NCBI GenBank assembly: GCA_019637095.1
Contig: JAHBWG010000028.1
Span: forward strand, 1-64,000
Direction of reading: 5' to 3'
Source of the DNA: Sandaracinaceae bacterium
Lineage (GTDB): Bacteria; Myxococcota_A; Polyangia; Polyangiales; Sandaracinaceae
Length of the DNA stretch: 64,000 nt
How positions within the stretch are numbered: position 1 is the stretch's first letter; each line of letters begins with the position of its first letter. A program made the position numbers and the translations under genes. Below, piece after piece: positions 15,616 to 23,797 of this stretch. Under the pieces are notes generated by a model. It was not told where the DNA came from. It searched no databases and worked only from the letters and a program-made list of their open reading frames with translations.

Positions 15616-17376
15616 ATGATGAAGCGGACTGCCCAGGTGGCCGTGGTCGCGGCGCTGTTGGCGCTGCCGGGTTGTGATGGCGCCGGCCCGGCGCCCCGTG
15701 ACGCGGGTGGTGACGGCACCGACGGCGGCGTCGTGCTCATGGACGGAGGGCCGGAGACGGACGCCGGCCCGGGCACGGATGGCGGCGGCACCGACGCGGG
15801 CGACGTCGACGGGGCCACCGGCACCGACGGAGGCACCGGCACCGACGCCTGCACCGCGCGCACCGAGTGCGGCCGCTACGACTGCGGCATGGTCGACGAC
15901 GGCTGCGGCGGAACCCTCGAGTGCGGCGCCTGCGCGCTGGGCGCGCCTTGCGGCGACGCCGACGACTGCGCGAGCGGCTTCTGCCTCACGCAGACCGACA
16001 CGGGGTGGAACCGCGGCTACTGCTCGGACGAGTGCTTCGTCAACGCGGACTGCGGCGCGGGGTTCCACTGCGCGTTCACGCTGACGAACATCGACCGCGT
16101 GGGCGTCTGCCTCGTGAGCTGCGGGACCTCGGCGGACTGCCGCGGCCCCGAGTACACGTGCCGGCAGGCCGACATGGACGGCCCACGCGAGTGCGCGCCG
16201 GTCGGCAGCGGCACGGGCGCGATCGGGACGCCGTGCGCGAGCAACGCGGACTGCGCCGGCGGCGACGCCTACCTCTGCTTGCTCGAGAACCAGGGCTACC
16301 GCGCCGGGCTCTGCAGCCGCACCTGCCTGGTCGACGCGGACTGCGGCGGCGGCAACCACTGCGCGTTCGTCCCGGCATCCGGCGGCGAGGGCGCGTGCTT
16401 CCCGAACTGCACGGCGGACGGCGACTGCCGCGCCGACGGGTACCGGTGCCTGAACGCGGACGCCGACGCCGGCGGGGTGACGGAGTGCTTCCCGAGCGCG
16501 ACCGGCGCGGGCGCCCCTGGCGCCGCGTGCGCGGGCGTCTGGGACTGCGCCGGCGGCGAAGCGGGCTCCTGCTTCACCACCGACATCGAGGGCGGCTACT
16601 GCCTGCGCGAGTGCGACGTCGACGCGGACTGCGGCAGCGGCGCCCACTGCTCGCTCTTCGGGCTCTGCCTCGCGAGCTGCACCACCGACGGCGACTGCCG
16701 CGCGACCGGCTACGCCTGCCAGGATCTCGACGAGGACAGCCGACTGGAGTGCTTCCGCGCGGGGACCGGCACCACGGCGATCGGCGCGCCCTGCGAGTCG
16801 ACGGCCGAGTGCACGGGTGGTGACCGCGCGCTCTGCGTGCGCAACCGGAACTTCGCGGACGGGTTCTGCCTGCAGACCGGCTGCACCTCCGACGGGTCGG
16901 TGGCGTGCCCGAGCGGGAGCCACTGCTCGATCTTCCTCGACCCCGACACCGGGCTGCCCGAGCCCACCGGTCTGTGCCTGCCCGACTGCACCACCGCGTC
17001 CGACTGCCGGATGGACGGCTACCGCTGCTACGACAGCGCCGACACCGACGGCGTGACGGAGTGCTGGCCGTCGGCGACCGGGACCGGCGCGGTCGGCGCG
17101 CGGTGCCGCGAGCTCCGCGACTGCGCGGGCGGCGAGGCGGCGACGTGCCTCTACCAGCTCACGGTGGACGCGGCCGGGACGATCCTCCCGTTCCCCGGCG
17201 GCTACTGCACGCGCTTCTGCGACACCGCCGCGTGCCCGGCGGGCTCGAGCTGCGTCGCGAACGTGCTCTGCGTCCAGGACTGCACGATGGGCAGCGACTG
17301 CCGGCCTGGCGCCGACTACCAGTGCACGATGATCCCGTTCCCCGGCCCGGCGGGCAACTCCTGTTGGCCGCGCTGA
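15616..17376 (+). CDS. Large Cys-rich repeat lipoprotein
   Basis: A 586-residue lipoprotein: the signal peptide ends LLALPGC (Cys20), then comes a Gly/Asp/Thr-rich linker to about residue 75, and then a Cys-rich body. Five modules of about 88-103 residues each begin G-x-x-C...DC(A/T)GG and run through C..DADCG.G.HC and DCR..GY.C; they start near nucleotides 15943, 16226, 16520, 16784 and 17093. All Cys are probably disulfide-bonded, giving an extended, protease-resistant surface rod. GGAGGGAG lies 8 or so bases before ATG. Similar modules occur in many myxobacterial surface proteins of unknown role. It ends the run of three lipoproteins and is followed by a strong hairpin. Confidence 0.82.
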   Translation: MMKRTAQVAVVAALLALPGCDGAGPAPRDAGGDGTDGGVVLMDGGPETDAGPGTDGGGTDAGDVDGATGTDGGTGTDACTARTECGRYDCGMVDDGCGGTLECGACALGAPCGDADDCASGFCLTQTDTGWNRGYCSDECFVNADCGAGFHCAFTLTNIDRVGVCLVSCGTSADCRGPEYTCRQADMDGPRECAPVGSGTGAIGTPCASNADCAGGDAYLCLLENQGYRAGLCSRTCLVDADCGGGNHCAFVPASGGEGACFPNCTADGDCRADGYRCLNADADAGGVTECFPSATGAGAPGAACAGVWDCAGGEAGSCFTTDIEGGYCLRECDVDADCGSGAHCSLFGLCLASCTTDGDCRATGYACQDLDEDSRLECFRAGTGTTAIGAPCESTAECTGGDRALCVRNRNFADGFCLQTGCTSDGSVACPSGSHCSIFLDPDTGLPEPTGLCLPDCTTASDCRMDGYRCYDSADTDGVTECWPSATGTGAVGARCRELRDCAGGEAATCLYQLTVDAAGTILPFPGGYCTRFCDTAACPAGSSCVANVLCVQDCTMGSDCRPGADYQCTMIPFPGPAGNSCWPR

Positions 17377-17399
17377 GCGCCTGACGCACGGAGGATCCA

Positions 17400-17432
17400 G
17401 GCTCGAGCCGGCCCCGCCGGCTCGAGCCGTTT
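17400..17432 (+). terminator. Rho-independent-like terminator
   Basis: GGCTCGAGCCGG (17400-17411) and CCGGCTCGAGCC (17417-17428) form a perfect 12-base-pair stem with a five-base loop, followed by GTTTG. It lies 24 bases after the Cys-rich gene and separates it from the next operon. Confidence 0.75.
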
Positions 17433-17474
17433 GTGCGCAGCCCCTGCGCTCGACGCGTGTAACCTCGCGCGCCG

Positions 17475-18746
17475 ATGGAGCCGCTGCGCGTCGCCGTCAT
17501 CGGGTGCGGAACCGCCGGGGCAGCGGCCGCCCTCTTCCTCGCCCGCGGCGGCCACCGCGTGGAGGTGTTCGAAGCGGTCCGCGACCCGGGCGCGGTCGGC
17601 GCGGGGATCATGATCCAGCCGACGGGGATGCGGGTGCTCGCGCGGCTCGGGCTGCTCGAGCGCGTGCTCGCGCGCGGGAGCCGGGTCGAGCGGCTCCGCT
17701 GCGTCACCGACCGCGGTCGCGAGGTGATCGACCTCGCGTACGGTGATCTGCATCCGCGGGCGTTCGGGCTGGGCCTGCACCGCGGCGTCCTGTTCGAGGA
17801 GCTGTTCCACGCGTGCCGCGCCGAGCCCGGCGTCGCCGTCCACACGGGGTGCCCCATCGAGGATCTACGCGCGGACGGACCGCGGCGGTTCCTCGTCGAG
17901 AAGAGCGGCGCGGAGCGCGGGCCGTTCGATCTGGTGGTGGTCGCCGACGGCGCGCGCTCGCAGCTGCGCGACGACGCCCCGTTGACCCACCGCGAGGCGC
18001 GCTACCCGTGGGGCGCGCTCTGGTTCATCGCGGACGACCCGACGGGCGTGTTCGGCGGCACGCTCTTCCAGGTCGTGCGATCGACGACCGAGATGCTCGG
18101 CCTGCTCCCGAGCGGGCTGGGCCCGCGCGGCAAGACGCCGAAGGTCAGCCTGTTCTGGAGCCTGCACGTCGACGCGGTCGAGGCCTGGCGCGACGCGGGG
18201 CTCGCCCCGTGGAAGGCGCGTCTCACTGCGCTCGAACCGCGGTGCGGGCCGGTCCTGGACCAGATCCGCTCGGTGGACGACGTGCTCTTCGCGACGTACT
18301 GGGATGTCGTCCTCTACCCCTGGAACACCGGCTCGGTCGTGTTCGTGGGGGACGCCGCGCACGCGACGAGCCCGCAGCTCGGGCAAGGGGCGAACCTCGC
18401 CCTCGTCGACGCGCTCGCGCTCGCCGGCGCGCTCTCGTCCGGCGCCCCGACCGTCTCGGAGGCGCTCGAGCGCTACTCGCACGCGCGCGCCGCCCACCTC
18501 GGCTACTACCAGTGGGCCACGCGCTTCCTCACGCCCTTCTTCCAATCGAGCACGACCTCGCTCGCCATTCCCCGGGATCTCTTCATGGGCCTCGCCTGCA
18601 AGCTCCCTTACGTTCGTACACGCATGATCCGCACGATGTGCGGGCTCGAGCGCGGGATCCTCTTCCCCGATCCGCTCCCGCTGCCCGACCTCTTCGCCTC
18701 CGCCGACGACGGGGCGGGCGACGGGGTCTACCGGAGCGCGCCGTGA
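17475..18746 (+). CDS. FAD-dependent monooxygenase (UbiH/salicylate-hydroxylase type)
   Basis: A 423-residue group A flavoprotein monooxygenase. The N-terminal GxGxxG dinucleotide fold reads VIGCGTAGAAAALFLA with the ribose-binding Glu in VEVFEA, a DG motif is present (VVADGARS), and the second FAD motif reads VFVGDAAHATSPQLGQGANLAL. The enzyme should hydroxylate an aromatic or similar substrate with NAD(P)H and oxygen; the substrate is unknown. It begins a coupled operon: its TGA overlaps the GTG of the M14 peptidase gene. A TAACCT hexamer lies nine bases before the ATG and there is no Shine-Dalgarno, so the transcript may be leaderless. Confidence 0.88.
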   Translation: MEPLRVAVIGCGTAGAAAALFLARGGHRVEVFEAVRDPGAVGAGIMIQPTGMRVLARLGLLERVLARGSRVERLRCVTDRGREVIDLAYGDLHPRAFGLGLHRGVLFEELFHACRAEPGVAVHTGCPIEDLRADGPRRFLVEKSGAERGPFDLVVVADGARSQLRDDAPLTHREARYPWGALWFIADDPTGVFGGTLFQVVRSTTEMLGLLPSGLGPRGKTPKVSLFWSLHVDAVEAWRDAGLAPWKARLTALEPRCGPVLDQIRSVDDVLFATYWDVVLYPWNTGSVVFVGDAAHATSPQLGQGANLALVDALALAGALSSGAPTVSEALERYSHARAAHLGYYQWATRFLTPFFQSSTTSLAIPRDLFMGLACKLPYVRTRMIRTMCGLERGILFPDPLPLPDLFASADDGAGDGVYRSAP

Positions 18747-19882
18747 CGCTGCGCGTCTCGAGCGCCTTCGACGGCGGCAACGCGATCGTGCTCGAAGCGA
18801 GCGCCCCGGGCGCGATCCGCGCGCACATCGCGAAGGACGCGGAGGCGGACTTCCGGCAGTGGTTCCACCTGCGCGTGAGCGGCGCGGACGCGCCGATCGC
18901 CGTGCGGCTCGAGAACGCGCGAGAGGCGACGTACGCCCAGGGCTTCGTGGGCTACCGGGCGGTCGCCTCGACGGATCGGCAGCGCTGGTATCGCGTCGAG
19001 ACGTCGTTCGACGATGGCGTGCTCACCGTGCGGCATCCCCCTGCTCCGTCGGTGTGGCTAGCCTACTTCGCGCCCTACTCGATGGAGCGCCACCACGATC
19101 TCGTCGCGCGCGCGGCGAGCGACCCGCGGGTGACGCTCGAGGTGCTCGGCGCGACGCCGGATGGACAGGATCTCGACTGCCTGCACGTGGGCGAGGGGCC
19201 CTTCGAGGCGTGGTGCATCGCGCGCCAACACCCGGGCGAGACGATGGCCGAGCACTTCGTGGAGGGCCTGCTCGCGCGCCTGCTCGACGCCGACGACCCC
19301 GTCGCGCGCGCCCTGCTCGCGCGCATGCGCTTCCACGTCGTGCCGAACATGAACCCCGACGGCTCGCGGCGCGGGCACCTGCGCACCAACGCGCGCGGCG
19401 CGAACCTCAACCGCGAGTGGCGCGAGCCCTCGCTGGATCGGAGCCCGGAGGTCGCGCTCGTGCGCGCGCGGATGGAGTCGACCGGGGTCGACCTCTGCCT
19501 CGACGTGCACGGCGACGAGGAGCTCCCGTACTGCTTCATCGCGGGCCCCGACGGAATCCCGTCGCTGCGTCCCGCGCAACGCGACGCCCTCGCGCGCTTC
19601 CGCGAGGAGCTCGCGCGCCGAAGCCCGGACTTCCAGACCGCCCGCGGTTACCCGCCGGCGGCGCCCGGCGAGGCGGACCTGCGGCTCGCGACCAACTGGG
19701 TCGCGGAGCGCTTCGGCTGCCTCGCGATGACGCTCGAGATGCCCTTCAAGGACGCGGCGAACCACCCCATGCCCGACACGGGCTGGTCGCCTGCGCGCTC
19801 GGCGCACCTCGCGTCGGCTTGCCTCGACACCCTCCTGGCCGTCGCGGAGGCGACCCCGCTTGGGGTACGCTCGCCCGCGTGA
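18743..19882 (+). CDS. M14-family zinc carboxypeptidase (CCP-like)
   Basis: A 379-residue protein with an N-terminal beta-rich domain (residues about 1-115, including WLAYFAPYS) typical of cytosolic-carboxypeptidase-like M14 enzymes, then the peptidase domain. Zinc ligands are visible as His163 and Glu166 (QHPGETMAEHF) and His256 (LDVHGDEE). The substrate-binding stretch NMNPDGSRRGHLRTNARGANLNR and the general-base Glu332 (LEMPFKD) are also present. It should trim C-terminal or side-chain residues from peptides. The GTG start overlaps the monooxygenase stop (GTGA), and its own stop overlaps the next GTG in the same way, making a three-gene translationally coupled unit. No signal peptide is seen, so it is cytoplasmic. 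Confidence 0.9.
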   Translation: MTLRVSSAFDGGNAIVLEASAPGAIRAHIAKDAEADFRQWFHLRVSGADAPIAVRLENAREATYAQGFVGYRAVASTDRQRWYRVETSFDDGVLTVRHPPAPSVWLAYFAPYSMERHHDLVARAASDPRVTLEVLGATPDGQDLDCLHVGEGPFEAWCIARQHPGETMAEHFVEGLLARLLDADDPVARALLARMRFHVVPNMNPDGSRRGHLRTNARGANLNREWREPSLDRSPEVALVRARMESTGVDLCLDVHGDEELPYCFIAGPDGIPSLRPAQRDALARFREELARRSPDFQTARGYPPAAPGEADLRLATNWVAERFGCLAMTLEMPFKDAANHPMPDTGWSPARSAHLASACLDTLLAVAEATPLGVRSPA

Positions 19883-21222
19883 CCGACTCGCTCGAGGTGT
19901 GGACGAGCCACCGCGACGTGTCGGACGTCGTGCACGAGCTGGCGCCGTTCGTCGACGACACCTCTCTGCGCCTCGCCGCGAGCCGGCGCATCCCCGACGG
20001 CGACTGGGTGCGCTTCAGCGTCCACCTGCTCGACGGGTCCAAGGTGTTCGAAGGCGTCGGGCGCTGCCAGGAGTCGACGCAAGAAGGCGCCTCGACGTAC
20101 CGCGTGCGCCTCTCTCTGCTGTCCTTCGACGAGCGCAACGAGATCATGTGGGAGCGCCTGCTCCTCGCGCGCGAGGCAGGCGCCCACACCACCGGCAACT
20201 TCGACGTCGGCTCGCTGCGCGAGAAGATCCTCAAGCCGCCGCCGAGCACGAAGTCCGTCCTGCCGCCGCCGCCCCCACGCCCGGGCTCGGCGCGGCCGTC
20301 GTCGGTGCGCCCGCCGCCGCTGCCCCCTCCGCGCGCCGGCGCACGGCTCCCTGCGCCGGCGCCGCTCCCGCGGCCCTCCTCGTTTCCGCCGCCGGCCGCG
20401 CGTCTGTCCTCGCTGCCACCCCCACCCGGACGCCCGCTCGCGCCGGTCCCGCGGCCTTCTTCGTTCCCCCCGGCTGCCGGGCGGCCTTCTTCGTTCCCCC
20501 CGCCCCTGCGCGCGCTCCCGGAGCCCGCGAAGCCGGCCGCGCCGATGCCGCGGCTCGAGGCGCGCCCGCGCCCTGCGGTGGCCAAGCCCGAGGCCCCGAT
20601 CCCTCCCGCCCCGCGCCCCGCGCCGGAGATCCGCGTGGACGCGCCGCCGCGCGGCGAGCACGCGCCTGCGCCGCCGCCCCTCGCGCCGATCAAGCGCGAC
20701 GTGCCCCGGCGAGGCGAGAGCGCGGCGCGCCCGCTGGCCCCGGTCGCGCACGACGCGCCCCCCCGAGGCGAGAGCGCCCCGCGACCCGCCGCCGCGGGCG
20801 CGCGCGCCGCAGCGTCGGAGCTGGAGCGGACCCCGACCCAGGTCACCGGGCGCGCGGAGCGCGACGAGGTCACCTCGACGGAGATCGCCGCCCCCGGCGC
20901 CTCTCCCGCGCGCGGCGTGACGGGGCCCGCCGCGCTCGCGCCGACGGCGGAGCGCACCACACCGGGCCTCCCGGCGCCGGAGAGCGCGCGGTACGACGAC
21001 ACGGCCTTCGCGACGCAGCTCACCGAGGCGACCCACCGAGGGCTCCGCCTCGAGGTGCCCGCGCGGCTCGTGGAGCAAGCGCGCGCGCTCGCGCCGAACC
21101 TCCCCGCGGGGCTCCTCCGCGTGGTCCCGACGCGCGTCACGTCCGAGGAAGCCGTCTTGCGGGCCGCGCTCTCGCTCGGCCTCGCGAGCCTCGCCGCCCT
21201 CGCCGACTCCGACGACGACTGA
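19879..21222 (+). CDS. Proline-rich protein with N-terminal PilZ-like region
   Basis: A 447-residue protein. Residues 1 to about 115 are a compact beta-rich domain (DGDWVRFSVHLLDGSKVFEGVG) that resembles PilZ-like domains of myxobacteria but lacks an obvious RxxxR cyclic di-GMP motif. Residues about 120-370 are an extreme Pro/Ala/Arg linker with internal repeats (PSSFPP, RGESA). The last 80 residues return to an ordered helical domain ending LASLAALADSDDD. It might be an adaptor linking two domains by a flexible arm. The GTG overlaps the M14 stop by four bases. TACGCT ends seven bases before the GTG, so an internal leaderless promoter is possible. Function is unknown. Confidence 0.68.
   Translation: MTDSLEVWTSHRDVSDVVHELAPFVDDTSLRLAASRRIPDGDWVRFSVHLLDGSKVFEGVGRCQESTQEGASTYRVRLSLLSFDERNEIMWERLLLAREAGAHTTGNFDVGSLREKILKPPPSTKSVLPPPPPRPGSARPSSVRPPPLPPPRAGARLPAPAPLPRPSSFPPPAARLSSLPPPPGRPLAPVPRPSSFPPAAGRPSSFPPPLRALPEPAKPAAPMPRLEARPRPAVAKPEAPIPPAPRPAPEIRVDAPPRGEHAPAPPPLAPIKRDVPRRGESAARPLAPVAHDAPPRGESAPRPAAAGARAAASELERTPTQVTGRAERDEVTSTEIAAPGASPARGVTGPAALAPTAERTTPGLPAPESARYDDTAFATQLTEATHRGLRLEVPARLVEQARALAPNLPAGLLRVVPTRVTSEEAVLRAALSLGLASLAALADSDDD
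20451..20501 (+). repeat. 21-base direct repeat in the proline-rich linker
   Basis: The 21-base unit at 20451-20471 recurs exactly at 20481-20501, a 30-base period. Both copies encode RPSSFPP. It sits in the low-complexity linker and probably reflects recent slippage. Confidence 0.7.
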
Positions 21223-21242
21223 GCTGGCCGCGAGCGCGCCCC

Positions 21243-21845
21243 ATGGTGTATCTCACCGGCGTGCGTCCCCTCGCGCTCGTGCTCGTCCTCGGTTCGCTGA
21301 CCGTCGCCTGCGGCGCCAACGACGCCAGCACGGCCAGCTCCGCGACGTCGCGCCCAGAGCCGCGGGCGGCCGAGCCCGCGCCCGCCCCCCAGTCCGCGAC
21401 GAGCCCCGAGCCGGCGCAGAGCCCGGAGCCCGAGCCAGAGCCAGAGCCCGCGCGCACGACGTCCCGGCAGCCCGTCGAGCTCGAGGCAGGCGCACGCCTC
21501 GGCCCGATCCGGATCGGGATGAGCGAGGCGGACGTCCGCGCGCTCGGCCTCGCGGAGACGCGCGTCGATCCCCGCACCGTCGCGTTCGGGCCCTACCACG
21601 TGACCTTCCGCGCGGGCGCCGTTCGTCGGGTCGAAGCCGAGATCGGCGCGCTCGCCGCGATCCGGTTCGACGGGCGCGTGCTCGAGGCCGGCACCCACAT
21701 CGGCGCGATCCGAGACGCGTTCGGGGACTGCACCTGGACCGAGGGCGGCGGCGAACGCTACGTGTGTGCGGGGGGCACGCTCTCGATTCGAACGACCCAC
21801 ACGATGGACCCGCAGCGCTACACGATCGGCGTCGAGGGGCGGTAG
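21243..21845 (+). CDS. Hypothetical lipoprotein with Pro/Glu linker
   Basis: A 200-residue lipoprotein: the signal peptide ends SLTVACG (Cys about residue 23), followed by a Pro-Glu-Ala-rich linker (about residues 38-70, PEPEPEPEP) and a C-terminal domain of about 120 residues starting [16 protein letters not shown]. That opening resembles the small repeats in which a GIxxGMs-type turn precedes a helix (BamE/SmpA-like folds), but the match is weak. Two Cys near the end ([17 protein letters not shown]) could form a disulfide. It lies 20 bases after the proline-rich gene and may be its last co-transcribed neighbour. Confidence 0.68.
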   Translation: MVYLTGVRPLALVLVLGSLTVACGANDASTASSATSRPEPRAAEPAPAPQSATSPEPAQSPEPEPEPEPARTTSRQPVELEAGARLGPIRIGMSEADVRALGLAETRVDPRTVAFGPYHVTFRAGAVRRVEAEIGALAAIRFDGRVLEAGTHIGAIRDAFGDCTWTEGGGERYVCAGGTLSIRTTHTMDPQRYTIGVEGR

Positions 21846-21954
21846 ATTTCGCCCGCCTGCGCCTGACGAGCGCGCGGATCTTCGCGGGAACACACCCGCT
21901 GCCATACCCGTTCGGGTGAGTGTGCGCGACGAGCACCCGCGAGCCGATTGGCCC

Positions 21955-21971
21955 CGTTCGTGCGTCGAACG
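21955..21971. promoter_or_regulatory. Palindrome CGTTCG-N5-CGAACG, copy 1
   Basis: A perfect six-base inverted repeat with a TGCGT spacer. An almost identical element recurs 200 bases on. Two spaced palindromes before a regulatory gene suggest an operator for a dimeric regulator. Confidence 0.45.
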
Positions 21972-22111
21972 AATGGAGCATGCCGCGCATCCGTCCACTC
22001 GATCGCGCCTCGTCGCGAGCACCGTCGAAGCGCCGGGGGCTTCTCGCCGACCCCCGAGTGCTCCAGATCTCCAGCACTACGAGCACGCGATCGAAGCCAA
22101 GGTGCAGCCCC

Positions 22112-22137
22112 GGCTCGGACATCGAACGCCCCGAGCC
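22112..22137 (+). repeat. Stem-loop in the sigma-factor leader
   Basis: GGCTCGG (22112-22118) pairs with CCGAGCC (22131-22137) across a 12-base loop, 79 bases before the ATG. It could fold in the 5' leader mRNA. Confidence 0.4.
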
Positions 22138-22154
22138 AAGAGAACTTCGAGGCC

Positions 22155-22171
22155 CGTTCGCACGTCGAACG
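22155..22171. promoter_or_regulatory. Palindrome CGTTCG-N5-CGAACG, copy 2
   Basis: Same six-base arms as copy 1 with a CACGT spacer; including one flanking base on each side, 17 of 19 positions are identical. It ends 44 bases before the sigma-factor ATG. Confidence 0.45.
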
Positions 22172-22215
22172 AGCACTCGCGAAAGCAGGACCCTTTGAAG
22201 CACAGGCCCGAAACG

Positions 22216-23724
22216 ATGTACCTCGACCACGACTTGCTGGCGCTCGGCAAGAAGCGCGGATACCTCACCTACGACGAGGTGTGCGCGAAGTTGGCGAACG
22301 CCCCGGACCTGAGCCGCGCGATCCCCGCGGTGACGAGGACGCTCGAGGCCGAGGGCATCGCGCTCTCCTACGAGGAGGATCGGTGCGTCTCGGTCAAGCG
22401 CGCGCGCGCGCCCAAGTCGCGCTCGGCGGAGATCGACATCGTCGAGCGCTACCTCGGCCGGCTCGGCGACGTCGCGCTGCTCACGCGCGACGGCGAGATC
22501 GAGCTCGCGCGCCAGATCGAGCGCGGTCGCCACCGCCTGCTCGAGCTGCTGTGGCGCACGCCGATCACCATCCCCGAGATCGGGCGGCTCTGCGCCCGGC
22601 TCGAGCGCGGGGAGATCAGCGTGCGCGAGGTGATCGCGGAGCAGCTGCGCAAGGGGACGGACGAGGAGAGCGTCGCTCGCGATCAGACCCTCGCCGCGCT
22701 CAAGCAGATCGTCGCGCTCGACGAGCAGATCGAAGCGACCCGCAGCGCGAAGCGCGAGGAGGTGCTGCGCGCCGAGCGGGCCGAGCTCCTCTTCACGCTC
22801 GACTTCCACGAGAAGCCGCTCGAGCGCATCGTGTCGCGGCTCGTCGGCTACGCCGCGCGGATCGAGCGCGCCGAGCGCGAACGCGCGCACGACCCCCGCG
22901 AGGCCAAGCGCCTGCTCGCCGAGATCGAAGCGCAGGCGGGACAGCCGATCGCGCTCGTGCACCGCACCGCGCTCGAGCTGCGCGAGGCGGTCGCCGTGGT
23001 CGACGCCGCGAAGTCCGAGATGGTGGAAGCCAACTTGCGCCTCGTCGTCTCGATCGCGAAGCAGTACCGCGGCCGCGGCCTCGCGTTCCTCGACCTCATC
23101 CAGGAGGGGAACATGGGCCTGATGCGCGCCGTCGAGAAGTACGACTACCACAAGGGCTTCCGGCTCTCGACCTACGCGGGCTGGTGGATCCGGCAGTCGA
23201 TGAACCGCGCGACGCAGGAGCAGGGGCGCACGATCCGCGTGCCGGTGAACGCGCTCGAGCGCTTCCACCGCGTGATGCGACAGATCCACGAGCTGACGCC
23301 GAAGCTCGGCCGCCCGCCGACGCCGCGCGAGATCGGCAAGGCCCTCGACATGCCCGAGCGCCGCGTGACCGAGCTGATGGAGGCCATGCGCGACACCGTG
23401 AGCCTCGACATCCCCGTCGGCGTGGACGGCAGCTCGACCCTCGGCGATCTGGTGGTCGACCCGGACCAGGCGACGCCGATGCAGCCGCTCGTCGACGACT
23501 CGCTCGAGACCACGCTGCGCACCGCGCTCGAGACGTTGACGGAGCGCGAGCGGGAGATCCTGCGCATGCGCTTCGGTATGGACGGCGAGGAGGAGCACAC
23601 CCTCACCGACGTGGGCGACCGGTTCGGCTTGAGCCGCGAACGCATCCGACAGCTGCAGGTGCAGGCGCTGCGCAAGCTGCGGCTCGCGCAGGACGGCGCC
23701 CTCGCCGCGTTCGCGGAGGTGTGA
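22216..23724 (+). CDS. RNA polymerase sigma-70 factor, RpoD-like
   Basis: A 502-residue sigma factor. A short region-1.1-like N-terminus ([13 protein letters not shown]) is followed by region 1.2 ([14 protein letters not shown]), a non-conserved insert of about 180 residues, region 2 ([23 protein letters not shown] and [13 protein letters not shown]), region 3 and region 4 with the helix-turn-helix [19 protein letters not shown]. This layout is that of primary sigma factors, which recognise -35/-10 promoters. It could be the housekeeping factor or a close paralogue, since primary genes usually sit beside dnaG, which is not here. ATG at 22216 places the start at the family N-terminus; the Shine-Dalgarno is weak. 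Confidence 0.88.
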   Translation: MYLDHDLLALGKKRGYLTYDEVCAKLANAPDLSRAIPAVTRTLEAEGIALSYEEDRCVSVKRARAPKSRSAEIDIVERYLGRLGDVALLTRDGEIELARQIERGRHRLLELLWRTPITIPEIGRLCARLERGEISVREVIAEQLRKGTDEESVARDQTLAALKQIVALDEQIEATRSAKREEVLRAERAELLFTLDFHEKPLERIVSRLVGYAARIERAERERAHDPREAKRLLAEIEAQAGQPIALVHRTALELREAVAVVDAAKSEMVEANLRLVVSIAKQYRGRGLAFLDLIQEGNMGLMRAVEKYDYHKGFRLSTYAGWWIRQSMNRATQEQGRTIRVPVNALERFHRVMRQIHELTPKLGRPPTPREIGKALDMPERRVTELMEAMRDTVSLDIPVGVDGSSTLGDLVVDPDQATPMQPLVDDSLETTLRTALETLTEREREILRMRFGMDGEEEHTLTDVGDRFGLSRERIRQLQVQALRKLRLAQDGALAAFAEV

Positions 23725-23797
23725 GCGGGTCGGCCGGCTTCGAGGGCGCCCTCGGAGCCCGTCGGCCGCCGCGAACGGGTAGACTGCCATCCACCCG

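Larger units (their letters stand above)
21846..22215 (+). promoter_or_regulatory. 370-base leader upstream of the sigma factor gene
   Basis: This is the only gap above 300 bases in the window. It holds two copies of a 17-base palindrome exactly 200 bases apart, an ACCCG-TT-CGGGT inverted repeat at 21907-21918 and a GGCTCGG/CCGAGCC hairpin at 22112-22137. The sigma-factor frame stays open through it, but the translation is Arg/Pro-rich without domain character and codon bias is poor, so I read it as non-coding. Confidence 0.55.

Noticed and set aside
21846-22215. N-terminal extension of the sigma factor through the open upstream frame
   Set aside because: The translation is Arg/Pro/Ser-rich without sigma features, it contains palindromes typical of control regions, and ATG 22216 falls at the family N-terminus.
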